Position numbers and translations under genes: made by a program. This document shows, piece by piece, positions 1 through 5,588 of a stretch of DNA of 7,264 nt. Under the pieces are notes generated by a model. The model was not told the DNA's origin. It saw nothing but the letters and a program-made list of their open reading frames with translations, and did not search any database. The DNA is from Octadecabacter sp. (GTDB taxonomy: Bacteria > Pseudomonadota > Alphaproteobacteria > Rhodobacterales > Rhodobacteraceae): contig JAHBAO020000236.1 in assembly GCA_018500065.2 (NCBI GenBank), positions 1 to 7,264 on the forward strand, written 5' to 3'. Numbering within the stretch: the stretch's first letter is position 1; the number at the start of each line of letters is the position of its first letter.

Positions 1-449
1 CGTTGCTGCAAGGGGTGCCCTACATTCAGTTCATGGGGTTCAAATTTGATCGGCGCGGTGACGAGCTGACAGGGATCATGCCCTACAGCGACATGCTTAT
101 TGGCAATCCAATGTTGCCCGCAATTCACGGCGGCGCAACTGCTGCCTTCCTCGAAACCACCGCAATCATCGAACTCAGCTGGGCGATGATGTGGGGCCGC
201 ATGGAAGCTGGCGAAGATGCCTCGCCTGAGGCGGGCGACAAGGCCGCCAAGCTACGCCTGCCCAAGACCATCGATTTCACCGTGGATTATTTGCGCACAG
301 GTCTGCCCCGCGATGCATACGCCCGCGCCACCATCAACCGCTCGGGGCGTCGCTATGCCTCGGTGCATGTGGAAGCATGGCAAGACAACCGCGCACGGCT
401 GTTTGCACAAGCAACAGGGCATTTCCTGATGCCCGCCAAAGATGGTTGA
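1..449 (+). CDS. PaaI-family (hotdog-fold) thioesterase, 5'-truncated by window edge
   Basis: This is the C-terminal 148 codons of a PaaI-type acyl-CoA thioesterase, a family of small cytoplasmic hotdog-fold enzymes that hydrolyse acyl- or aryl-CoA thioesters. The sequence shows the family's hotdog helix motif, IHGG followed by AAFLETTA (residues 41-53 of the visible part). H42-G43-G44 would sit at the active site and E51 is the likely acidic catalytic residue. The C-terminal beta strands follow: TIDFTVDYLR, then AYARATINRSGRRYASVHVEAW, then ARLFAQATGHFLM. The frame is open from the first base. The only start-like codon is a TTG at position 3, and Rhodobacteraceae relatives (from memory) carry roughly 10-15 more N-terminal residues, so the true start lies outside the window. 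The stop TGA overlaps the start of the MATE gene, so the two are probably co-transcribed and translationally coupled. The substrate cannot be read from the sequence, and no phenylacetate genes are visible to suggest a paa pathway role. Confidence 0.88.
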   Translation, partial: LLQGVPYIQFMGFKFDRRGDELTGIMPYSDMLIGNPMLPAIHGGATAAFLETTAIIELSWAMMWGRMEAGEDASPEAGDKAAKLRLPKTIDFTVDYLRTGLPRDAYARATINRSGRRYASVHVEAWQDNRARLFAQATGHFLMPAKDG

Positions 450-1746
450 CCTAACCCACCGCCGCATTCTGCATATCGCAGTGCCGGTGGTGCTGGCCAA
501 TGTCACAATCCCGATTCTAGGACTGGTGGACACAGGTGTCATTGGGCAGCTCGGTGAAGCCGCCCCGATTGGCGCGGTCGGCATCGGTGCAATCATCCTT
601 ACGGCGCTATATTGGATATTCGGGTTCCTGCGGATGGGGACCACAGGGTTTGCAGCACAGGCGATCGGGGCAGGGGATCGCGCCGAACACGCGGCTATCC
701 TGATCCGCGCGCTGGGCATCGCGGCGCTGGGTGGTCTCACGATCATAATCCTGCAACGCCCGCTGTTCGCCGCTGGTTTCTGGATGTCGCCCGCGAGCGT
801 TGAGGTTGAGACCCTCGCGCGCAGCTATATGTCCATCCGCGTGTGGTCAGCCCCGTTCCTAATTTCGACCTTTGCGATCACAGGCTGGCTTGTGGCCGCG
901 GAACGCACAGGCGATATTCTGGTGATCCAATTGGTAATGAACGGCCTCAACATCAGCCTCGATTTACTGTTCGTGCCAGTGTTTGGATGGGGTGTGCAGG
1001 GTGTGGCCGCCGCCACTGTTATCGCTGAAATCTCAGGCTGCTTCCTTGGGTTCTGGTATTGCCGCGCGGCATTCAGCGCCTCTCCATGGAAAGACCGCGC
1101 ACGCCTGTTTGACCCTGCGAAACTTAAACGCTTCGCCTCCGTGAACGCAGACATCCTCGTGCGCTCGCTTTTGTTGCAAGCGATCTTCATGTCATTCCTG
1201 TTTTTCGGCGCACGTTACGGCGACACGCGTTTAGCCGCCAATCACATCCTGGTGCAGTTCCTCTCAATTACGGCCTACGCGATGGACGGGTTCGCCTTTG
1301 CCGCTGAATCCTTCGTTGGTCAAGCGCTGGGCGCACGCAACCGCGCCGCGTTCCGGCGGTCTGCAATAATGGTGTCCAAATGGTGCTTTGGCACAGGCGC
1401 GCTGCTCTCATTGACCTTCATGCTGGCAGGTGGGCTGATCATTGATGCCATGACCACCGCGCCCGGTGTGCGCATTGCCGCCCGCGACTACCTGATCTAC
1501 ATGGCGCTCACGCCACTCATATCAGCTGCGCCGTTCATGCTGGACGGTATCTTCATCGGCGCCACGCGCACCCGTGATATGCGTAATATGATGGCGATCT
1601 CAACGGCGATTTACTTCGTAGCCGCTCTATCCCTTATGGCTCTTGCTGCAAACCACGGCCTCTGGATCGCTCTGCTGCTCAGCTTTGCAGCACGCGGCGC
1701 GACATTGGCGTGGAAATACCCCGCACTCGAACGCTCGGTCTCTTAA
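442..1746 (+). CDS. MATE family efflux transporter, DinF subfamily
   Basis: This is a 434-residue inner-membrane protein with about 12 hydrophobic segments, the size and layout of MATE (multidrug and toxic compound extrusion) transporters. Those proteins export cationic or amphipathic compounds in exchange for H+ or Na+. DinF-type signatures are visible: LGLVDTGVIGQLG (26-38), FGFLRMGTTGFAAQA (60-74), NISLDLLFVP (170-179), AYAMDGFAFAAESFVGQALGA (278-298) and FMLDGIFIGATRTRDMRNMM (365-384). The acidic residues D30 in TM1 and D174 in the N-lobe are candidates for the cation-coupling pair described for DinF-type MATEs such as PfMATE. The ATG at 442 overlaps the thioesterase stop by 8 bp. I see no strong Shine-Dalgarno before it, which fits translational coupling. 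E. coli dinF is SOS-induced in an operon with lexA, but here the neighbour is a thioesterase and the operon's promoter is outside the window, so nothing can be said about regulation. The drug substrate is unknown. Confidence 0.95.
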   Translation: MVDLTHRRILHIAVPVVLANVTIPILGLVDTGVIGQLGEAAPIGAVGIGAIILTALYWIFGFLRMGTTGFAAQAIGAGDRAEHAAILIRALGIAALGGLTIIILQRPLFAAGFWMSPASVEVETLARSYMSIRVWSAPFLISTFAITGWLVAAERTGDILVIQLVMNGLNISLDLLFVPVFGWGVQGVAAATVIAEISGCFLGFWYCRAAFSASPWKDRARLFDPAKLKRFASVNADILVRSLLLQAIFMSFLFFGARYGDTRLAANHILVQFLSITAYAMDGFAFAAESFVGQALGARNRAAFRRSAIMVSKWCFGTGALLSLTFMLAGGLIIDAMTTAPGVRIAARDYLIYMALTPLISAAPFMLDGIFIGATRTRDMRNMMAISTAIYFVAALSLMALAANHGLWIALLLSFAARGATLAWKYPALERSVS

Positions 1747-1776
1747 CGCTTCTTTTGTTCTTAAGTACCTCGGGGT

Positions 1777-1793
1777 TTGGGGCAGCGCCCCAA
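1777..1793. terminator. GC-rich hairpin between convergent MATE and arsC genes; possible bidirectional terminator
   Basis: A perfect 7-bp stem (TTGGGGC / GCCCCAA) with the 3-nt loop AGC fills most of the 47-bp gap between the MATE stop (1744-1746) and the arsC-family stop (1796-1794). On the minus strand it begins directly after the arsC stop codon. Its position at a convergent junction suggests a shared terminator. However, no T-run follows the stem on either strand, so it is not a classical intrinsic terminator. It may act with Rho or serve as a 3'-end stabiliser. Confidence 0.4.
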
Positions 1794-2144
1794 CTACAAA
1801 ATGTCCAAGACCGCTTCCGGTGGCCGCCCAAGTGCTGCTTTGCCATTGCTGATCACAATAGGGCGCTCAATCAGGATCGGGTGCGCAACCATCGCTGCAA
1901 TCAACTCTGCCTCGCTTGCATCCCGCAAGCCCAGCTCGCGAAACAGCTTCTCGCCTTTGCGCATCATCGCGCCCGCCGTGACGCCAAGCGCGTTGCGCAC
2001 GGCGACGATTTCCGCCTCACTCGGCGCATCTGCCAAGTACAATCGCACGGCGGGTTGGTGACCGTTTTCTTGTAGCAATGCCAAGGTCTGGCGCGACTTG
2101 GTGCAGCGCGGGTTGTGCCAGATCGTAAGTTGAGTTGGCATCAT
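1794..2144 (-). CDS. ArsC/YfgD-family reductase (arsenate reductase, glutaredoxin type)
   Basis: A 116-residue thioredoxin-fold protein of the ArsC family, typical length for the family. The N-terminal motif WHNPRCTKSRQTL (9-21) carries the catalytic cysteine C14 in a CxxS arrangement. This is the glutaredoxin-coupled ArsC/YfgD type, not the CxxC Spx type. R62, R94 (in ERPIV) and R107 (in GRPPE) match the three arginines that bind the oxyanion in plasmid R773 ArsC (R60, R94, R107). Overall it resembles E. coli YfgD most closely (RPIV...NGKA..GRPPE near the C-terminus). The start chosen is ATG 2144: its ATGA overlaps the pyrD stop, and a strong GGAGGA stands about 6 nt upstream. A TTG at 2150 abuts the ribosome-binding site and is unlikely; ATG 2141 is a possible alternative. 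No arsR, acr3/arsB or arsH is nearby, and the gene is the last of a pyrD operon. A dedicated arsenic role is therefore uncertain, and the name reflects family membership. Confidence 0.92.
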   Translation of the reverse strand: MMPTQLTIWHNPRCTKSRQTLALLQENGHQPAVRLYLADAPSEAEIVAVRNALGVTAGAMMRKGEKLFRELGLRDASEAELIAAMVAHPILIERPIVISNGKAALGRPPEAVLDIL

Positions 2145-3184
2145 AGCCAATCCTCCTTCGCAGTGCCGACGGCATCGGCAACGTTCGCAAACCCGTCCCG
2201 CGCCAGCAAGTCATCCAAACCCTGCGCAACTTCGCCAGCCAAAGAAATGCCGCCATAAACCAATGCCGTGTAGAACTGCACGGCAGAGGCACCGGCGCGA
2301 ATTTTGGCGTAGGCTTGCTCGGCGGACCCAATACCGCCGACACCGATCAGCGGCACATCAGTTAGGGTCGACAGTTTGGCGAGAATGCGGGTCGATTTCT
2401 CAAACAGCGGCTGGCCAGACAAACCGCCAGCTTCGCTTCTGTGAACGCTGGTTAGGCCGTCGCGCGAAAGGGTCGTGTTGGTGGTGATAACGGCAGAAAT
2501 GCCAGAGGTGCCGACCACATCGGCCACGTCTTGCAGGTCGTTGTCCGTCAGGTCCGGTGCGATTTTCAGGAACACCGGAATGCCCGCGACGTTCGCGTCC
2601 ATCACGCCGCCAAGCAATGCCGCCAGCGCGTCCTTGCCTTGCAAGTCGCGCAACTTTTCTGTGTTCGGGGATGAAACGTTCACGGTGGCGAAATCCACAT
2701 GGGCGCCGCAATGGGCCAGAACGCGCGCGAAATCCGAGGCGCGGTCATCGCTGGTTTTGTTCGCCCCAAGGTTCAGGCCCACGATCCGCCCCTTCGGGCG
2801 ACCCGCAAGCCGCCTTGCAATCGGTTCCATACCTTCATTGTTAAACCCGAAGCGGTTAATCGCCGCTTCGTCTTGCGTCAGGCGGAACAGGCGGGGGCGG
2901 GGGTTCCCCTCCTGCGGGAGGGGGGTCGCCGCCCCAACTTCAAGAAATCCGAAACCAGTCCGCCCAAGGGCCGCCAGCGCGGTCGCATTCTTGTCAAATC
3001 CGGCTGCCAGCCCGACAGGGTTTGGCAGATCAAGCCCAGCCAGCGTGCAGTGCAAACGTTCAGACGTCACCGCGCCACTGCTTGGGCCAAGCCCCGTGTT
3101 CAGTGCCTTCAAAGCAAGCCCATGAGCGGTTTCAGGATCGAACGCGCGCAGGGCACGCAGACCAATTGTTTCAAGCAGCTTCAT
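2141..3184 (-). CDS. pyrD: Dihydroorotate dehydrogenase (quinone), class 2
   Basis: PyrD catalyses the fourth step of de novo pyrimidine synthesis, oxidising dihydroorotate to orotate with FMN and passing electrons to membrane quinone. At 347 residues it has the normal class 2 length, including the N-terminal helical extension (about 1-40) that docks on the inner membrane. Visible landmarks are AAGFDKN (60-66, FMN-contacting K65), EVGAATPLPQEGNPRPRLFR (82-101), INRFGFNN (109-116), NVSSPNT (169-175, containing the class 2 catalytic serine), KIAPDLTD (207-214), TTNTT (234-238), GGLSGQPL (253-260) and GVGGI (281-285). The loop at 84-90 reads GAATPLP where E. coli has GTVTPRP. All main catalytic landmarks are intact, so the enzyme should be active. 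The ATG overlaps the upstream DUF952 stop as ATGA, and its own stop overlaps the arsC-family start the same way. No strong Shine-Dalgarno precedes the start, so translation probably depends on coupling to the DUF952 gene. Confidence 0.97.
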   Translation of the reverse strand: MKLLETIGLRALRAFDPETAHGLALKALNTGLGPSSGAVTSERLHCTLAGLDLPNPVGLAAGFDKNATALAALGRTGFGFLEVGAATPLPQEGNPRPRLFRLTQDEAAINRFGFNNEGMEPIARRLAGRPKGRIVGLNLGANKTSDDRASDFARVLAHCGAHVDFATVNVSSPNTEKLRDLQGKDALAALLGGVMDANVAGIPVFLKIAPDLTDNDLQDVADVVGTSGISAVITTNTTLSRDGLTSVHRSEAGGLSGQPLFEKSTRILAKLSTLTDVPLIGVGGIGSAEQAYAKIRAGASAVQFYTALVYGGISLAGEVAQGLDDLLARDGFANVADAVGTAKEDWL

Positions 3185-3516
3185 GAGAAATCCAGAACGT
3201 GGCGACCATCCTTGAGTGGTATTGGACGCGCCCAGACAACCTCGCTGCGCAGCATCGCGCGGTTGTAGATATGGGGAAACTCAGCGCCACCGCGCGACAC
3301 TTCCCAGACCAGATCATCCCTGTAAGTGTCCGCGTCGAGTGCTGCGAGCATCAACCCGTCGACCCCCGCGAAATGTTTGTCAGCCGTTTCTTGCGCCTGC
3401 TCAGCGGTTGAGGTGTGGATATAACCGTCGGCCAGATCAATCGGCGCACCCGCAAAAGTGCCTGTCGTGTCTAACGCGGTCCATTGTTCAGCGGTGAGGA
3501 TTTTGTAAATTTTCAT
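3181..3516 (-). CDS. DUF952 domain-containing protein
   Basis: A small soluble protein of 111 residues that matches the DUF952 family (Pfam PF06108) in length and motifs. These are MKIYKILTAEQW at the start, FAGAPIDLADGYIHTST (21-37), WEVSRGGAEFPHIY (71-84) and VVWARPIPL (93-101). No signal peptide or membrane segment is seen. Its biochemical activity is not established to my knowledge. I recall that DUF952 is grouped with ADP-ribosyltransferase-fold proteins, in which case H33 would be the conserved NAD-contacting histidine, but this placement needs checking. I chose ATG 3516 because relatives begin at this IYKIL segment. A GTG 14 codons upstream (3558) would add an unconserved basic tail. 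A GGGGG run lies about 12 nt before the ATG, so the ribosome site is weak. It is the first gene of the DUF952-pyrD-arsC operon, with a 4-bp ATGA overlap into pyrD. Confidence 0.87.
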   Translation of the reverse strand: MKIYKILTAEQWTALDTTGTFAGAPIDLADGYIHTSTAEQAQETADKHFAGVDGLMLAALDADTYRDDLVWEVSRGGAEFPHIYNRAMLRSEVVWARPIPLKDGRHVLDFS

Positions 3517-3662
3517 GTCGATGAAGTGCCCCCGCAGTCGCCAAAGGTCAAGTGTCACGCACCCGTCGCAAAGCGGCGTTACGCCATCTTTGTTGCATGG
3601 GCTTTGACTCTTTGACCCGACTCAACCCAAGCTGGCAGCAGAAAAAACCAATGGGGGCTATT
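3517..3662. promoter_or_regulatory. Divergent control region between DUF952-pyrD-arsC operon and 5'-nucleotidase gene
   Basis: These 146 bp separate two divergent start codons and must carry at least one promoter. On the plus strand CTTTGAC occurs twice (3602-3608 and 3610-3616, period 8), giving two overlapping TTGAC-type -35 candidates. No convincing TATAAT-like -10 lies 16-18 bp downstream of either. Two GANTC sites (3606-3610 and 3619-3623) sit in the same stretch. An 11-bp perfect palindrome, GGCGTTACGCC, is at 3575-3585. No Pho box with the usual 11-bp repeat period is seen. No transcription start can be assigned with confidence. Confidence 0.4.
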
Positions 3663-5219
3663 ATGCTTACGCGACTTCTTACAACGTCTACTGCGATTAC
3701 GATGATCGCAGGCATGGCGGCGGCGGATTACACGCTGACGATCCTGCACACCAATGATTTCCACGCGCGCTTTGAGCCGATTTCGAAATACGATTCCGGA
3801 TGTTCTGCGGAAGACAACGAGGCTGGTGAGTGTTTTGGCGGCACGGCACGCCTTATTACGGCCGTAGCCGAGGCACGTGCGCGCACCAACAATTCCATTC
3901 TTGTGGATGGCGGCGACCAGTTTCAGGGCACGCTGTTTTACACATACTACAAAGGCGCGCTGGCGGCTGAGTTCATGAACCAGCTTGGCTATGATGGCAT
4001 GACAGTGGGCAACCACGAATTCGACGATGGTCCAGAAGTGCTGCGCGGGTTTGTCGACACGGTGAATTTCCCAGTGTTGATGTCCAATGCGGATATTTCT
4101 GGCGAGGCTTTGCTGTCTGGTGCGATTGAAAAATCCACAATCATTGAACGCGGTGGCGAACGCATCGGTCTGATCGGACTGACACCGCAGAACACCGATG
4201 AACTCGCAAGCCCCGGCCCGAACGTGATCTTCACAGCCCCTGCCGACGCAGTTCAGGCTGAAGTGGATCGCCTCGAAGCGGAAGGTGTGAACAAAATCAT
4301 CGTGCTGTCCCACTCTGGCTACAACGTTGATATCGCGGTGGCTGAGGCCACAACGGGCGTTGACGTGATCGTTGGCGGTCACTCCAACACCTATCTGGGT
4401 GATGACGAAGATGCAGCGGGTCTTTATCCGACAATGGTTGGTGATACGGCAATTGTTCAGGCCTATGCCTACGGGAAATTCCTTGGCGAGCTGAACGTCA
4501 CGTTCGACGACGAAGGTGTAATCACCGAAGCAGCAGGTGAGGCGATTATCATTGATGGCACAGTGGCCGAAGACGAAGCCGCCGTTGCGCGCATTGCTGA
4601 ACTTGCCGTGCCACTCGATGAAATCCGCAACCGCGTTGTGGCGGAAACTGCCGATGTACTGACCGGTGATCGTGCTGTGTGTCGCCAGATGGAATGTGAC
4701 ATGGGCAACCTGATTGCGGATGCGATGTTGGCCCGCGTGGCCGATCAAGGCATCGACATCGCGCTGCAAAACTCTGGCGGTATCCGCGCGGATATCGACG
4801 CGGGCGAAGTGACGATGGGCGAAGTGCTGACGGTGCTGCCGTTCCAGAACACGCTGTCGACGTTCCAGATTTCTGGTGAGACGCTTTTGGCGGCGTTGGA
4901 AAATGCGGTATCCCAGCACGAAGACGGCTCTGGTCGGTTCTTGCAGGTAGCGGGCATGACATTCACCGTTGATTTGAGCATGGAAGCGGGCAGCCGCATT
5001 TCTGATGTGATGATCGGTGGCGAAGCGCTGGATTTGGGCAAGACATACGGTGCTGTGTCCAACAACTTTGTGCGCAATGGGGGTGACGGGTTCTCGATGT
5101 TCACGACGGCTGAAAACGCCTATGACTTCGGGCCTGATCTTGCGGACGTAACTGCGGAATACATTGCTGCGAATGCGCCGTACCAGCCGTATACGGATGG
5201 CCGTATCAACATGAAATAA
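3663..5219 (+). CDS. Secreted 5'-nucleotidase / metallophosphatase (CD73- and UshA-like)
   Basis: A 518-residue exported enzyme of the bimetallic 5'-nucleotidase family, which dephosphorylates extracellular nucleotides so that the cell can take up nucleoside and phosphate. A Sec signal peptide is visible (R4, hydrophobic 8-18, AAA then D22; likely cleavage after A21). The N-terminal metallophosphatase domain carries NDFH (D32, H34), GGDQ (D85), GNHE (N117, H118), SHSG (H217) and GGHSN (H240, N242), a complete two-metal ligand set. The C-terminal substrate domain carries R341, N370, R375 (NSGGIR), F394 (LPFQ) and F469...D475 (NFVRNGGDGF), matching the nucleotide-binding residues of human CD73. 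Cysteine pairs C47/C57 and C340/C345 match CD73 disulfides. ATG 3663 is preferred because it begins the signal peptide and follows GGGGG by 5 nt. ATG 3651 would add four residues. A strong terminator follows, so the gene is probably monocistronic. No GPI signal or lipobox is seen, so a free periplasmic protein is expected. Confidence 0.93.
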   Translation: MLTRLLTTSTAITMIAGMAAADYTLTILHTNDFHARFEPISKYDSGCSAEDNEAGECFGGTARLITAVAEARARTNNSILVDGGDQFQGTLFYTYYKGALAAEFMNQLGYDGMTVGNHEFDDGPEVLRGFVDTVNFPVLMSNADISGEALLSGAIEKSTIIERGGERIGLIGLTPQNTDELASPGPNVIFTAPADAVQAEVDRLEAEGVNKIIVLSHSGYNVDIAVAEATTGVDVIVGGHSNTYLGDDEDAAGLYPTMVGDTAIVQAYAYGKFLGELNVTFDDEGVITEAAGEAIIIDGTVAEDEAAVARIAELAVPLDEIRNRVVAETADVLTGDRAVCRQMECDMGNLIADAMLARVADQGIDIALQNSGGIRADIDAGEVTMGEVLTVLPFQNTLSTFQISGETLLAALENAVSQHEDGSGRFLQVAGMTFTVDLSMEAGSRISDVMIGGEALDLGKTYGAVSNNFVRNGGDGFSMFTTAENAYDFGPDLADVTAEYIAANAPYQPYTDGRINMK

Positions 5220-5242
5220 AGGCGTTTAAGCACGCGTTTTGG

Positions 5243-5274
5243 CCCCGTCGCGCGAACGTGCGGCGGGGTTTTTT
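5243..5274 (+). terminator. Rho-independent terminator of the 5'-nucleotidase gene
   Basis: CCCCGTCGC (5243-5251) pairs with GCGGCGGGG (5260-5268) with one G-U wobble. The stem can extend inward to a GAAC tetraloop, and it is followed directly by six T residues (5269-5274). It lies 23 bp past the 5'-nucleotidase stop on the same strand. This is the only canonical intrinsic terminator in the window. Confidence 0.92.
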
Positions 5275-5283
5275 GTGGCTGCT

Positions 5284-5314
5284 GCCGGATTTGAGTTTTT
5301 TGACCAAGATGAAG
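5284..5314. repeat. Possible Rhodobacterales dispersed intergenic motif (degenerate)
   Basis: The stretch has a GCCGGA start, a T-run near 5295-5301 and an ending of GACCAAGATGAAG. From memory it resembles a short element scattered between Rhodobacterales genes, typically GGAGTATTTTTGGCAAGATG followed by AAG. Only one copy is in this window, so its repetitive nature cannot be shown here. Confidence 0.3.
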
Positions 5315-5487
5315 TAAAGCGAAGCCCGCTCTGGGAAAGGTGGGAAAGTGCCGTGATAGTTGCTAAACCATCAGGGTCACGCTGCAATTGGACCCGCCAC
5401 TGCACCCGATATGCCCTATATGGGCGGGGGTGGTCTGAGTGGCCGGCATCCCGAGAATTCCATGGCACATCGCGCATTGGCGACATG

Positions 5488-5525
5488 GGTTAACCAAGGC
5501 CGAGTGTGCGGTGTTCAGGTTAACC
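5488..5525. promoter_or_regulatory. Pair of GGTTAACC palindromes, CtrA-like half sites
   Basis: The 8-bp palindrome GGTTAACC occurs at 5488-5495 and 5518-5525, each followed by A and exactly 30 bp apart, about three helical turns. A further TTAAC (5528-5532) follows the second copy. TTAACC is the half-site of the alphaproteobacterial cell-cycle regulator CtrA. The canonical full site, TTAA-N7-TTAA, is not present (spacing here is N4), so CtrA binding is only a possibility. The pair lies 64-101 bp upstream of the SRAP start, where an operator would be expected. Confidence 0.35.
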
Positions 5526-5540
5526 ACTTAACAACGGAGC

Positions 5541-5555
5541 GTTCGCAGGGTGTTG
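5541..5555. promoter_or_regulatory. Candidate LexA (SOS) box, GTTC-N7-GTTG
   Basis: GTTCGCAGGGTGTTG matches the alphaproteobacterial SOS box GTTC-N7-GTTC at seven of eight fixed bases, with correct 7-nt spacing. It ends 33 bp before the SRAP start codon, where LexA could block transcription. SRAP genes are often linked to the SOS response, which supports the reading. The last-base mismatch and the absence of a defined -10 element keep this tentative. Confidence 0.33.
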
Positions 5556-5588
5556 CATCATCCGGGCGCGGCGGGGCAAACTGGGGGC

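Larger units (their letters stand above)
5275..5588. other. Noncoding upstream region of the SRAP gene
   Basis: About 310 bp lie between the terminator and the SRAP start. I see no convincing gene: short open frames here lack ribosome sites and family resemblance. The 5' part (5284-5314) resembles, from memory, a short AT-rich intergenic motif common in Rhodobacterales (ending in CAAGATGAAG). TGGGAAAG is repeated twice with a 9-bp period (5332-5348). The 3' part carries two GGTTAACC palindromes and an SOS-box-like site, annotated separately. No tRNA, SRP RNA or riboswitch consensus was found. An unrecognised small RNA cannot be excluded. Confidence 0.6.

Noticed and set aside
1794..2144. Part of an arsenic-resistance (ars) operon
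   Set aside because: No arsR, arsB/acr3, arsA or arsH gene in either direction within the window. The gene is the tail of a pyrD operon.
2475..3125. 216-codon plus-strand open frame opposite pyrD
   Set aside because: Low-complexity Ser/Pro/Arg-rich translation, antisense to an intact pyrD.
3517..3558. GTG-started N-terminal extension of the DUF952 protein
   Set aside because: DUF952 proteins begin at the IYKIL segment. The extra 14 residues look unconserved.
3602..3616. Pho box for the 5'-nucleotidase
   Set aside because: The CTTTGAC repeats have an 8-bp period, not the 11-bp period of PhoB sites, and do not match CTGTCAT.
3552..3662. N-terminal extension of the 5'-nucleotidase upstream of the signal peptide
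   Set aside because: A 37-residue extension before the Sec signal peptide would block its N-terminal placement; the signal peptide starts naturally at ATG 3663.
3579..4919. Long open frame (446 codons) on the minus strand opposite the 5'-nucleotidase
   Set aside because: Its translation is rich in H, R, C and Q with no recognisable domain. It is fully explained as the antisense shadow of a well-conserved enzyme in GC-rich DNA.
5428..5470. tRNA-Ser-like start (GGTGGTCTGAGTGG)
   Set aside because: No anticodon stem, T-loop consensus (GGTTCGAATCC type) or acceptor pairing follows, so it is not a tRNA.
5239..5493. 84-codon plus-strand open frame after the 5'-nucleotidase
   Set aside because: It begins inside the intrinsic terminator and its translation resembles no family I recognise.
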